Below are positions 1 through 8,811 of a stretch of 38,678 bases of DNA, in pieces. Below the pieces are notes generated by a model that had not been told where the DNA came from, searched no databases, and worked only from the letters and a program-made list of their open reading frames with translations. The stretch's first letter is position 1. Each line of letters opens with the position of its first letter. Made by a program: the position numbers and the translations under genes. The DNA is taken from positions 1 to 38,678 of the forward strand of contig JAQUGH010000006.1 in the NCBI GenBank assembly GCA_028684195.1. Direction: 5' to 3'. Origin of the DNA: Clostridia bacterium. Its GTDB lineage: Bacteria; Bacillota; Peptococcia; DRI-13; DTU073.

Positions 1-1494
1 TGAGTTACCATCTAATATGCTTTGTTGACCCAATTGCTTTTCTTTTAATTCAGCAACTATTTTTTCACCTGCACGGCGTATACGTTCTTTTCCTATTTCG
101 CAGATGTTTTTATACCCTGCCTTGTAGGCTTCACTTGTTTCATCTGTTAATTCACGCAATTGCACCATAATGAATTTGCGATTGCCACCATCTTCTGCAT
201 TAAGTTGCATGGTTGCATGGGCTGTTGTGGCAGAGCCGGAGAAGAAGTCGAGGACTATATCCTCACTAACTAAACTCTCCTTGAACATATCTTTAACATG
301 AAATAATAATTTCTTTATCAACAATGTTGGTTTAACAGTTTCAAAGTCATGAGACTTTGTTCCTAAAGTATTGGATAGTTCTGACTTTCCAGTCTCAGCA
401 GTACCATAAGTATCTTTATCAAAAAAGTGAGACCAAAAAGGATAATATGTTTTTACGTCTTCATCAGAAGGACGTATTTTAAAATATGGCTTATTGTCTA
501 TTAAAACTAAGTCATCTCTTTCTATAAATTCATTAACAGCATCTGACCCAACTTTCCATTGTTTGTCTTTCCCGGGTATTACTCCTAATACAGGGAATAT
601 CATTGTGGTTCTACCTCTCATGCCTAATGAAGACATTTCTTCTACAACTTTATATCTGAATACACCTTTTTCATCTTTTTTATTGTATTCCTTTGTTCCT
701 AATGTTTCTAAATTAAATCTGATTTTACTTACACTTTTCTTATAAATAAAAATATATTCCGTCTTTGATTGAAACATATCCCTTGCATCAATAGTATTTT
801 GTGCTTTTGTTCTCTTTTCCCAAGTTATTGTACCAACAAAATTCCCTTCCCCAAAAACCTCATTACAAATCTTCTTCAAATTATCCACTTCATTGTCATC
901 TATGCTAATAAAAATAACCCCATCATCGGTCAGCAAGTTCCTTGCTAACCTCAATCTAGGATACATCATATTAAGCCAATCAGTGTGGTATCTTCCACTT
1001 GCTTCGCTATTTGTGCTTATCTTCTTTCCTTCATCATCAAGTTGCCCTGTTATTTCTAGGTAATTTTGCAAATTATCTCTATAGTTATCTTTATAAACAA
1101 AATCTTTCCCTGTGTTATAAGGTGGATCGATATATATCATCTTAATGCTACTGTTATAGGTCTTCTGCAGTAACTTTAGTACCTCAAGGTTATCCCCTTC
1201 AATGTATAAATTCCCTGTTGTGTCCCAGTTTTTGCTATCATCTTTCCCATCTTCATACTTTTTTGAAGGTCTTAATGTTCCTGTACTTGCTGTTTGTGCA
1301 AGTCTAATCGCTTTTGATTTGCCATTCCATTCAAAACGATACCGCTCTTCTTTATCCTCTATATATTCCCCCAATACCTCTTGCAATCTTTCAAAATCAA
1401 TCTTATCTTCACAAAATACTTCAGGAAATATTTCTTTAATTTTGTCTATGTTCTCTGCCAAAATATCTTTACTTTGTCCATCTAATTTTTGCAC
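1..1494 (-). CDS. mod: Type III-like adenine-specific DNA methyltransferase (Mod), C-terminus beyond window
   Basis: Predicted S-adenosylmethionine-dependent N6-adenine methyltransferase, the modification and recognition subunit of a type III-like restriction system. The frame is open from 1494 to the left edge (498 codons) with no stop. The start is GTG at 1494, chosen because a GGGAGG ribosome binding site lies eight bases upstream. Catalytic motif IV, DPPYNTGKDF, begins near residue 123. The SAM-binding motif DFFSGSATTAHA lies near residue 415. The order, DPPY before FxGxG, is that of beta-class methyltransferases, to which type III Mod proteins belong. The long segment between the motifs is the expected position of the target recognition domain. 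The gene follows a broken rhuM by 14 bases and is the last visible gene of the helicase operon. A restriction (Res) subunit may follow outside the window; that is inference. Confidence 0.93.
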   Translation of the reverse strand, partial: MQKLDGQSKDILAENIDKIKEIFPEVFCEDKIDFERLQEVLGEYIEDKEERYRFEWNGKSKAIRLAQTASTGTLRPSKKYEDGKDDSKNWDTTGNLYIEGDNLEVLKLLQKTYNSSIKMIYIDPPYNTGKDFVYKDNYRDNLQNYLEITGQLDDEGKKISTNSEASGRYHTDWLNMMYPRLRLARNLLTDDGVIFISIDDNEVDNLKKICNEVFGEGNFVGTITWEKRTKAQNTIDARDMFQSKTEYIFIYKKSVSKIRFNLETLGTKEYNKKDEKGVFRYKVVEEMSSLGMRGRTTMIFPVLGVIPGKDKQWKVGSDAVNEFIERDDLVLIDNKPYFKIRPSDEDVKTYYPFWSHFFDKDTYGTAETGKSELSNTLGTKSHDFETVKPTLLIKKLLFHVKDMFKESLVSEDIVLDFFSGSATTAHATMQLNAEDGGNRKFIMVQLRELTDETSEAYKAGYKNICEIGKERIRRAGEKIVAELKEKQLGQQSILDGNS

Positions 1495-1508
1495 TTATAT
1501 TGCCTCCC

Positions 1509-1973
1509 TTATTTTTTTATCTCCTTTTCCGCTCCCTCAATACTATCTAAAAAATGCCTCTCCACTTGTGATAACTCATTTTTCGTCTTATCTTTATATT
1601 TCCTATATTCAAGCTCAACTTTTTCCTTCGCTTCATCGTGACTTATTCCCTCTGCATGGGTTAGAATATCGCTATCTTACAGAAATAATAACATCAAGGT
1701 TATAATGATTTACATTATATACAATTTTCCATCCAAAGCAGTTATCCGGAAATTCCGGACAACTGCTTTTTCCTGCAATTCTCCTTCTTTAAATATATTA
1801 ATTATGTGTTCACTAATTGTTTACTTTCCCTTTTGAAACAATTCACACATCTGAGCCTAAGTAAGCCAAACTGTATCTTCATCCATGGCTACCTCTATTT
1901 TCGTCTGCCCGTCCTCTGTTTGATACATAATTATTTCTGAATTTTGTTTATCAATCCTATCTTCCCTCTTCAT
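1509..1973 (-). pseudogene. rhuM: Broken rhuM (virulence RhuM family) remnant
   Basis: Read on the minus strand from an ATG at 1973, the sequence has a good AGGAGG site about ten bases upstream. It encodes a RhuM-type N-terminus (VAMDEDTVWLT, then AQMCELFQKGK, TISEHIINIFKEGEL, VVRNFRITALDGKLYIM) but carries in-frame stops after VWLT and after FQKGK. A frame change follows before HYNLDVIISV. The conserved middle of the protein is deleted, and the RhuM C-terminus resumes at DILTHAEGISHDEAKEK and runs to the stop at 1509. Family members are usually about 300 residues or more, and less than half of that remains. RhuM-like genes often sit inside restriction-modification operons, where their role is poorly understood. 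The remnant is cotranscribed with the DUF4391 and Mod genes and can no longer give a full product. Family assignment rests on recalled motifs. Confidence 0.8.
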
Positions 1974-1993
1974 AGGTCAAAAACCTCCTATCT

Positions 1994-2752
1994 CTACTTC
2001 AATTCCCCTATTAATCCCCTTCTCTTTTCTTCTAGCTTCTTGATTTCAATATTCATCTTCATCTTATTATTAAAATGTTCTTCCTTCTTTATTTTACTCT
2101 TTAAATCATTAATCTCAAAATCTAGCTTCTCAATTTTATCCTGAAGCTCTTTCACCTTATCGGCATCTTTATCTTTAATTGATAAATAGTTATCTTCATA
2201 GATCGACGCATTGAACAGATTAATATTATCTACTACCCCACAATAAAATCTATAGAAATTGCTAAAAGACAACCCTTTCACATCTAGGTTATCTATAAAT
2301 TGTTTTTGCCGATCAGTTTTATTTGCTAAATCTATCCATTCCGTGTAAATGTACTCTTCCACAGTGTTTTTTGCTTCATCAGTCAGGTTAATCCTTTTAT
2401 GTGCAACATTAATAAGGGACTTGTCTCCATACGAAAATATGATAATAAGGGGATAAGGAATTATTATTTGAATAATCTCGGCGATACGCTTGAATTTCTG
2501 ATCGCTTACTAACATCACTTCCATTACTGCGATCTCTTCATATTCCCTGATTTCATCTTTGTAAGATTGAATATTAATATTATCTTCTTTTAGGGAATAT
2601 TGCCAAATGATTTTCACAATATTATCTTTAAATACTTCTTTATCTCTCGTATTCATGGTAGCATTTTCATAAAAAAGTTTTTTAAAAACAGTATTACCGA
2701 CATAGCAATTATCATCAATATTCAACTTTCTTAATATCTCATTCATATCCAA
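1994..2752 (-). CDS. DUF4391 domain protein of the helicase-Mod operon
   Basis: A 252-residue protein that I assign to DUF4391 from its length, the hydrophobic core IIIPYPLIIIFSYGDKSLIN followed by VAHKRINL, and a downstream TEW. The last 60 or so residues form a highly charged coiled coil (KVKELQDKIEKLDFEINDL and on), suggesting oligomerisation or docking to a partner. No enzymatic motif is obvious. It starts eight bases after the helicase stop and is followed by the rhuM remnant and Mod. From memory, DUF4391 genes recur between a SNF2/PLD helicase and a type III-like methyltransferase, so a role in that defence complex is inferred. The biochemical function of DUF4391 is unknown to me. Confidence 0.8.
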   Translation of the reverse strand: MDMNEILRKLNIDDNCYVGNTVFKKLFYENATMNTRDKEVFKDNIVKIIWQYSLKEDNINIQSYKDEIREYEEIAVMEVMLVSDQKFKRIAEIIQIIIPYPLIIIFSYGDKSLINVAHKRINLTDEAKNTVEEYIYTEWIDLANKTDRQKQFIDNLDVKGLSFSNFYRFYCGVVDNINLFNASIYEDNYLSIKDKDADKVKELQDKIEKLDFEINDLKSKIKKEEHFNNKMKMNIEIKKLEEKRRGLIGELK

Positions 2753-2760
2753 ATATCCTC

Positions 2761-5700
2761 CTACTTAATTATCAAAAATGATATAAGTTCAAAGTCTTCT
2801 CTTCCTGAAAATAAATTCTTTTGTATGGTTGTCCCACCTTTAGAGAATAAACTAGCAACACCTTTTTCTTCTGCTTTTCCAATAATGTTATTGATAGCAT
2901 CCTCCAACTGCTTAGAATAATAGCTCATGTCCCTTCCATTATCGGTTTCGCTGTTAAATATAGCTACTACATCCTTTAATACTTCGTCTTTTCCTGCGCT
3001 TAACTTTTTGTAGAAGTCCAAGATCTTCTTAGTATGAAGATAATTATATTTCACTGTTCCATCATCATAAACATAAACCATATAATGTGGATATAAGGAA
3101 TTATTTTCCTCAGGTCTTGCAAACTCATTTACTTGCTTTAACGCAAAGATAACTCCGGGTCTTATCTGTTCTTTTAGCTTTTCATCATCCACGGTAGAAA
3201 CCGCATACATTCCCATAGGAGCTTTTTCAAGTTTTGTTCTATTTTCCTTCATATATTCCATTAAATCCATTTTGAAATCATTCAAGGTCATATCTGTTAT
3301 AGAAATACCCCCTGCTATTTCTTCTAAATCAACCACTTCTTCTTGAAGTTGCTTAAGCTGCTTTTTCCTGTACTCAAGATCATTCATACTTTTCTTTTCA
3401 TCAACACAAGTCAAATTCTCTTCTCCTGTAGCCGATATATCCATCAATACCATTTTCCCTGTAACTCTTGCTTCTAAATTAATATACTCATCAAGCTCCA
3501 TATTTGCCCAGAAATTAACTAATTGAACCGCATTATTACAAGAGCCTAATCTATCAATACGCCCAAACCTTTGAATGATCCTAACTGGATTCCAGTGTAT
3601 ATCATAATTAATGAGGTAATCGCAATCTTGAAGGTTTTGCCCTTCTGATATACAATCTGTTGCTATCAATATATCTATCTCATTTACAATATCAGAATAA
3701 GTTTTATCTCTTTCTTTTGACCTTGGTGAAAAGCTTGTAAGTATCGCATCAAAGTCTTTTCTTTTAATCTCTTTTAAGTTAGTTTGATTCCTGCCTGTTC
3801 CAGTTACTAATGCTGAATGTATATGATAATTCCCCATTGCCCAATCAGCTATGTTTTCATATAAATATTTCGCAGTATCAGCAAATGCCGTGAAAATTAG
3901 TATTTTTTTATTGCCTTCATTTATTGGATTGTTTTGTTTACTATCAATCATTTTTTTTAGTTCAGCAAGTTTTGCATCTCGGTTTTTTGTGACTTTTGCC
4001 GCTTCAATAAGTAAACTTTCAAGCTTGCCTCGATCTTCTAACAAGTCTTGTTTCCACTTTATCAAATCCATATCTTGAAGTAAAACTTTAACTTTGCTTC
4101 CAATAAGCATTTCATCAACTTCATCATCATCTAAATTTATATCCGCAATACTAAAACTAGCATTATCGTCAAATTGATTTTTAATAACCGTATTAACCGT
4201 ATTAATTTTATTAATACGATTATCTACTTCTTTAAGAAATCTTGCTATCGTTAAACTAAAAGAATTGATAGAGCTTTCCATTCTTTTTAATATGTTTACC
4301 CTCATAAGGTTTATTAGGCTTTGCTCTCTATCCACTTGCTTGAAAACCAACTTCCCATTTTTCACTTTAGTATCATATTTTTTACTGTATTCTTTTCTTT
4401 TTTCAGGCAAAACATATTTTAGCGGCGAATATGAACTCATATTTAAATTTTTTATTGTTTTGTTTACCTCTTTAAGGGGTGGAAAATTACCTTCTAAATC
4501 AATATCCGCATAAATGTTAATTGGTTTGTTTCTTTCGGGAAATTTGCCAATCTCTTTAATGTCATAATATTTTTCAATATGTTTTCTTGAACGAGCAATA
4601 GTTATCGTATCCAACAGTTTGAAATAATCCATATTCATCATTTCAATAAAAGTATCTACTAGCCTTTTATCATCTGGTAGCTCCGACCATTTATTAAATA
4701 CCATCTGGGCTTTACGAAGTGTTTGCTCAATGCTAATAATACCTTCGTTTTCAAATGCTTGATCATTACCTTCTGTTATAAAGGCGACTTGGTTTTTGAG
4801 ATCATTCATTCTGTTATTTACAGGTGTTGCAGAAAGCATTAATATTTTAGTTTTAACTCCTGCTTTTATTACATCATTTAATAGCCTTGAATACCTTGTC
4901 ACTTTGTCTTTATGTGTGCTATTGTTTCTAAAATTATGGGACTCATCTATGACAATCAAATCATAATTAGACCACTTTATGGTTTCTAATTTATTATCCC
5001 CTGACATTCCTGAATATCTGCTTAAATCAGTATGATTGAGAACATTATAGCCAAATCTATCATCAACGAAAATGTTTCTCTTGTCATTTTTAGTATATAC
5101 AATCCAGTTATCTCGAAGCTTTTTTGGTGTTAATACTAACACTCGATCATTTCTTAGCTCATAATATTTAATTATCGCTAACGCCGAAAATGTCTTGCCC
5201 AGACCAACAGAATCAGCAATAATACAACCATTATATTTTTCTAATTTATCTATCGCTCCTAATACTCCATCCTTCTGAAATTTATATAGCTTGTTCCAAA
5301 TTAAGGTATCTTTAAAACCCGTTCTACTCTTTACTACTTTTTCTTCCAAAAGATCATCTAGATAATTATTAAAAACATTGTACAAAGTTATAAAGTAGAT
5401 GAATTCCGGTGTGTTTTCCTTGTATACCTCCTGCATTTGTTGTAACAAATCTTCTTTTACATCTTGTACAAGCTCTTTATTATTCCATATATCATTGAAC
5501 CAATTAAGCATATCTTTTGTTGTAGTACTTTCATTAGTAAACATATTCATACACATTTTCGGAGAATTAGAATATCCCAAACCATCTGTTGTAAAGTCAG
5601 AGCTTCCTTGGATAGCTACATCTAACCCATCTTTGCTTTTTATATGAAATAACTTAGTCGTAGTAATATCACTTTTTTTAATAGATTTAATATTAGCTAT

Positions 5701-6033
5701 TTTTCTAAGCCACTTTGCACATTCAGCTGCAATTTTGCCTTGATTAAGTTCATTTCTCATTTTTATTTCAAATTCATTGCCGTATATCTTTTTTTCATTA
5801 ATAATTTTTTCTATGTAAAATTCTCTGCTTTCTACTTTACTATCTTCAATGAACATCGGCTCCGTCAAAAGCAAGTTCATTCCCTCTATGTTGCTTAGTT
5901 CTTTCTTTAATTCGTTATATGCGTAAATTGTAAAATATGCTGAGGCAATAGATAAATATGATCCTTTACTTATATGCTCTTTTAAAGCATCTCCCACTTT
6001 CCCAAGCTTTTTATTGTCAAGAATTTTATCCAT
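2761..6033 (-). CDS. SNF2-type helicase with N-terminal phospholipase-D-like domain
   Basis: A 1090-residue protein. The N-terminal domain carries a phospholipase-D-like HKD signature (H130, K132, then GSSDFT at 143-148), a fold used by nucleases and DNA-binding modules. The superfamily 2 helicase core follows: Walker A GLGKT at 277-281, Walker B DESH at 363-366, motif III SATP at 401-404, and motif VI QRFGRIDR near residue 820. The C-terminal 270 residues are unassigned. Such PLD/SNF2 helicases occur in restriction-like anti-phage loci. The ATP-driven core probably translocates on DNA, while the PLD domain could be the nuclease. The second HKD copy normally needed for catalysis is not obvious, so dimerisation would be required. 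The ATG at 6033 has a GGGAGAG site. It is the first gene of the operon with DUF4391, rhuM and mod, and lies behind a good promoter at 6129-6157. Confidence 0.9.
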   Translation of the reverse strand: MDKILDNKKLGKVGDALKEHISKGSYLSIASAYFTIYAYNELKKELSNIEGMNLLLTEPMFIEDSKVESREFYIEKIINEKKIYGNEFEIKMRNELNQGKIAAECAKWLRKIANIKSIKKSDITTTKLFHIKSKDGLDVAIQGSSDFTTDGLGYSNSPKMCMNMFTNESTTTKDMLNWFNDIWNNKELVQDVKEDLLQQMQEVYKENTPEFIYFITLYNVFNNYLDDLLEEKVVKSRTGFKDTLIWNKLYKFQKDGVLGAIDKLEKYNGCIIADSVGLGKTFSALAIIKYYELRNDRVLVLTPKKLRDNWIVYTKNDKRNIFVDDRFGYNVLNHTDLSRYSGMSGDNKLETIKWSNYDLIVIDESHNFRNNSTHKDKVTRYSRLLNDVIKAGVKTKILMLSATPVNNRMNDLKNQVAFITEGNDQAFENEGIISIEQTLRKAQMVFNKWSELPDDKRLVDTFIEMMNMDYFKLLDTITIARSRKHIEKYYDIKEIGKFPERNKPINIYADIDLEGNFPPLKEVNKTIKNLNMSSYSPLKYVLPEKRKEYSKKYDTKVKNGKLVFKQVDREQSLINLMRVNILKRMESSINSFSLTIARFLKEVDNRINKINTVNTVIKNQFDDNASFSIADINLDDDEVDEMLIGSKVKVLLQDMDLIKWKQDLLEDRGKLESLLIEAAKVTKNRDAKLAELKKMIDSKQNNPINEGNKKILIFTAFADTAKYLYENIADWAMGNYHIHSALVTGTGRNQTNLKEIKRKDFDAILTSFSPRSKERDKTYSDIVNEIDILIATDCISEGQNLQDCDYLINYDIHWNPVRIIQRFGRIDRLGSCNNAVQLVNFWANMELDEYINLEARVTGKMVLMDISATGEENLTCVDEKKSMNDLEYRKKQLKQLQEEVVDLEEIAGGISITDMTLNDFKMDLMEYMKENRTKLEKAPMGMYAVSTVDDEKLKEQIRPGVIFALKQVNEFARPEENNSLYPHYMVYVYDDGTVKYNYLHTKKILDFYKKLSAGKDEVLKDVVAIFNSETDNGRDMSYYSKQLEDAINNIIGKAEEKGVASLFSKGGTTIQKNLFSGREDFELISFLIIK

Positions 6034-6057
6034 TATATTCTCTCCCTATCTTTGAAA

Positions 6058-6096
6058 GGACATTTGGAGACATTCGGGGACGGTTCTCTTTTGTCC
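6058..6096. repeat. REP-like imperfect palindrome (GGACA...TGTCC)
   Basis: A 39-base segment opens with GGACA and closes with TGTCC. Inside it, GGAGA faces TCTC around GGGGACGG, so it could fold as an imperfect hairpin. The phrase GGGGACGGTTCTCTTTTGTC resembles dispersed REP-like elements that I recall from clostridial genomes. It lies between the helicase promoter and its start codon, so it would be in the 5' leader. Only one copy is in the window, so repeat status is inferred. Confidence 0.45.
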
Positions 6097-6128
6097 TTTA
6101 TTCTGTCTTTTGAGATACTATCACTTAC

Positions 6129-6157
6129 ATAATAGACCAATTATATTTACATTTCAA
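6129..6157 (-). promoter_or_regulatory. Sigma-A-type promoter of the helicase-DUF4391-mod operon
   Basis: On the minus strand TTGAAA is followed after exactly 17 bases by TATTAT, a near-consensus vegetative promoter. The helicase ATG is about 95 bases downstream. An imperfect inverted repeat (GCCGCAGC / GCTGTGAC, around 6192-6213) lies just upstream and could be an operator. That last point is inference. Confidence 0.6.
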
Positions 6158-6283
6158 CTCACTCTTGTGAATATTGACATATAAATTAAAGCCGCAGCGG
6201 ATATGCTGTGACTTCAATATCTTTCTATTATACTTAATAATATTACAAACTAATTAGCAATGTTAAATATATTCTTTATACAA

Positions 6284-6958
6284 TTAAAAAATGAGATGCA
6301 AATTACAATATCTATTTAAAGAATTGTTGCCCTTTTTTATAAATTCCCAAGTCTTTATGTAATCACCCTCTACTGCAAAAGATTTATCCCGAATAAATTC
6401 AATAAATTCATACTCCCTTTTATAATATAATTCTTCAAATTCCTCTGCAACTTCCTTTTTCCTTTCATCACCCATATTACACTCATTATGCAATACATGT
6501 TCCAAATTACATGAAAAATAATACACACTATAATCAATTTTTGCAATATTACCACACGTAGATAATTTATTTAATATCTTGCTTTTCTGATCATTACGTT
6601 TAATAACATCTTCAACCTTCTTTGCTTGTATACAATCACGAGTATAAATAAAACTATCAACTTGACTTTCTTTGATAAACTTTTTATTAACATACGCTCC
6701 ATCTGTATCTACTAAGTGAATCACTTTAAGAATATCCCTTTTTTTATATATCTTATCTTTTCCCATGAACCTCTTTATCTGATCATATACTTTTTCTATC
6801 GCATTTGCTGTAGATGTACCCTTACTAGATGTTATATCACAACCAACTATATGAAACTTTATATTTTCACTCGTTATCAATTTTGACAATATTAAAGCAA
6901 GAGAAATTTTGTCTGTTATTCCTTCGACTATAAATAAGACAATTTTTTTAGTTTTCAA
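6284..6958 (-). CDS. TOPRIM-like protein, partner of the adjacent AAA ATPase
   Basis: A 224-residue protein. The start is TTG at 6958, chosen because GGGAGG lies seven bases upstream; it overlaps the end of the ATPase gene by 11 bases, which implies translational coupling. The N-terminus, VLFIVEGITDK with Glu12, resembles the first acidic motif of TOPRIM folds. The segment HLVDTDG (Asp84, Asp86) resembles the DxD motif, as in OLD-family and RloB/AbiL-like nucleases. The rest is rich in charged residues and has no other motif I recognise. ATPase plus TOPRIM-like pairs form several anti-phage systems (PARIS, AbiL, OLD-like, RloAB). I cannot say which, if any, this belongs to. Nuclease activity is inferred from two motifs only. 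Confidence 0.7.
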   Translation of the reverse strand: MKTKKIVLFIVEGITDKISLALILSKLITSENIKFHIVGCDITSSKGTSTANAIEKVYDQIKRFMGKDKIYKKRDILKVIHLVDTDGAYVNKKFIKESQVDSFIYTRDCIQAKKVEDVIKRNDQKSKILNKLSTCGNIAKIDYSVYYFSCNLEHVLHNECNMGDERKKEVAEEFEELYYKREYEFIEFIRDKSFAVEGDYIKTWEFIKKGNNSLNRYCNLHLIF

Positions 6959-8372
6959 TTATAGTCCTCCCTGCTAATCGAAAAGCACGACTAATTTCAT
7001 AGCTATTGGTTTCTTTATAAACCTCTTTATTCTGACCGCCCAAATTAATACTTCTATAGTAAAGACTTCTTAAATTATTATTACTTTGCACATTAGAAAA
7101 CCTTATATACCTATTCTTGGGATCAGTCGTCGTAAATATTAATGATTTCCTATCTAACTTTTCTAAAGGTCTTAAATTATGTGATGTGAATATAAGCTGA
7201 CCCTTACCTCCTTCGTCAATTATTTGTAAAATTTCTCCTAGTAAATATTCAAAAATTCCGGCATCCAGTTCATCTACTACCATACAAACAGAATTATTAT
7301 TATACATAGCAATCAAAGTACTTAGAATAGAAATTATCTTTTTAATACCGTCCGATTCATATTTTAAAGGAATCTTTACTTCTTCTCTTGCAGCTAATAA
7401 CTCCATTCTAATTCCCTCAAAACCATCCTCCATCATTTGTTGACCATAATCCTTTATTTCTATACTAAGTCCCGGAATAATTGTATCCATTACAATATTC
7501 ATTTGCTTAATAAGTCTCACAATTAACTTAAACTTTTTCCTTGAAACAATTGATGGGTTTAACAGTTCTATTGCTAAATCACCTTGAGTAATATTCTCTT
7601 CACTTTCTATTCTAAAACTGAGAGGAATTAAAAAATTCATGTTGATTAAACCAGAGTAATTATTTTTTATTACAAACAAATTTGTACTGGCATAATAATT
7701 TAAGCAATTGATAATGTTGTTATATTCGTTCCAGCTTTTACAAGCATTTATTATTTTTCTAGTTTCGTCACTAAAAATAAATGACTTTGAATTGTTTTCA
7801 GACCACTTTTTTGAAAATTTTATATCTACTTGATTATCATCTGTATTTGCAACTATCTCTTTAAAATTACCAATAGGTTTGAAAACTACATCTTTATAAT
7901 TGACGTCATAATCAATGATAACTCTTTTACTTTTCCATGAATTATTAACATATTTTTTATATGATAATTTTTCTTTAGATATTTTTACCAATACTTCTTC
8001 CTTAGAATTTTTTACTGATAAATTTTTCGCTTTACTCACTTCAAATTCATAAAACACTAAATATCTTTCCTGTTTATGTTCAATATAAAAAACAAATTTT
8101 AATTCCGTACTATTTGCTGTTTGAAAAATATAATCATAAGTACTTTCAGGCAATCTTTCACCTTGCAAAGTATGTTTTAAAATTTGCATTGCATCTACTA
8201 ATGCAGTTTTCCCTGATCCATTTTGACCATACAATCCTATGATTTCAGATTTTTTATTAAAATACTCTTTCTTAGTATAACTAGGAAACGTAATTGTTCC
8301 TCTTTTAATATTCTTGAAATTAATTAACTCTACATGTTGTAACCTTACAATAATATTGTTCAGAAAAACCAC
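6948..8372 (-). CDS. OLD/AAA_15-like ATPase of a two-gene defence candidate
   Basis: A 474-residue ATPase of the ABC/SMC-like class found in OLD, AbiL and PARIS-type systems. Walker A (GQNGSGKT) is at 49-56. Walker B (VCMVVDELD) is near residue 365 and is followed by a TSHN segment near 395, typical of OLD-like ATPases. The intervening 300 residues probably contain the coiled or insertion domain. The likely start is GTG at 8372. The GGGGG stretch directly before it is too close for an ideal ribosome binding site, so the true start could be a little downstream, for example at CTG 8363. The TOPRIM-like gene overlaps its 3' end. Together they look like a sensor ATPase and an effector held in one operon. 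The exact system is not recognised. Confidence 0.8.
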   Translation of the reverse strand: MVFLNNIIVRLQHVELINFKNIKRGTITFPSYTKKEYFNKKSEIIGLYGQNGSGKTALVDAMQILKHTLQGERLPESTYDYIFQTANSTELKFVFYIEHKQERYLVFYEFEVSKAKNLSVKNSKEEVLVKISKEKLSYKKYVNNSWKSKRVIIDYDVNYKDVVFKPIGNFKEIVANTDDNQVDIKFSKKWSENNSKSFIFSDETRKIINACKSWNEYNNIINCLNYYASTNLFVIKNNYSGLINMNFLIPLSFRIESEENITQGDLAIELLNPSIVSRKKFKLIVRLIKQMNIVMDTIIPGLSIEIKDYGQQMMEDGFEGIRMELLAAREEVKIPLKYESDGIKKIISILSTLIAMYNNNSVCMVVDELDAGIFEYLLGEILQIIDEGGKGQLIFTSHNLRPLEKLDRKSLIFTTTDPKNRYIRFSNVQSNNNLRSLYYRSINLGGQNKEVYKETNSYEISRAFRLAGRTIIEN

Positions 8373-8389
8373 CCCCTAATCATATTCTA

Positions 8390-8417
8390 ATTATACCATT
8401 TTCTAATTTCAATGCAA
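8390..8417 (-). promoter_or_regulatory. Promoter of the AAA ATPase-TOPRIM operon
   Basis: Minus-strand TTGCAT, a 16-base spacer and a perfect TATAAT lie so close to the ATPase start that the leader would be only about 10-15 bases. Such a short leader fits the poorly placed ribosome binding site of that gene. Confidence 0.6.
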
Positions 8418-8811
8418 CATTTTTTTTAAATTCGATACATTTTGTCCTGATATTAAGAATATGTCTATGCTTATTAGTTTTATTTTTACCACTTCTATAC
8501 TTTATATACCTTAATTGATTTTATAATATCCCCCATAGTTACACAAGAGTAAAAATGCAATAGAAAAGACGCTGAAGTAGTTCTTTCCAATTATGAAATG
8601 GTCAGATACTTATTCAGCGCCAATTATCGGTTCTTCTATTATCGTCCAGGATTGGCGAAAAGGTTTGAGTGAAGCGTAGCGGAACCGGCAATCCGTTGTT
8701 ATGTAATTTCGAACGACTTGTAATTCAGAAGCTTCCGTGGAGGGAAGCTCCTTACTACATTTCCCACCGTTATTTTGTAACTTTTCTATTAAAATTGTGA
8801 TTTTCCTTATA
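8418..8811. other. Gene-poor gap with an unidentified GC-richer segment
   Basis: Roughly 390 bases lie between the ATPase promoter and the DUF4870 gene. The part from 8418 to 8560 is plain AT-rich sequence. From about 8600 to 8780 the composition becomes more GC-rich. A 74-codon minus-strand frame (8610-8834) crosses it and overlaps the end of the DUF4870 gene. It has no ribosome binding site of note, and its product looks low in structure (ASLKPFRQSW). I regard it as a non-coding or repeat-derived segment rather than a gene. Confidence 0.35.

Noticed and set aside
494-1705. Plus-strand open frames of 83 and 167 codons
   Set aside because: They lie opposite the methyltransferase and rhuM remnant, have no ribosome binding sites, and encode Ser/Phe/Leu-rich peptides typical of antisense shadows.
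6284-8372. Naming the ATPase/TOPRIM pair PARIS or Gabija
   Set aside because: There is no UvrD-like helicase (Gabija), the ATPase and TOPRIM parts are separate genes, and AriB-specific features cannot be confirmed by eye.
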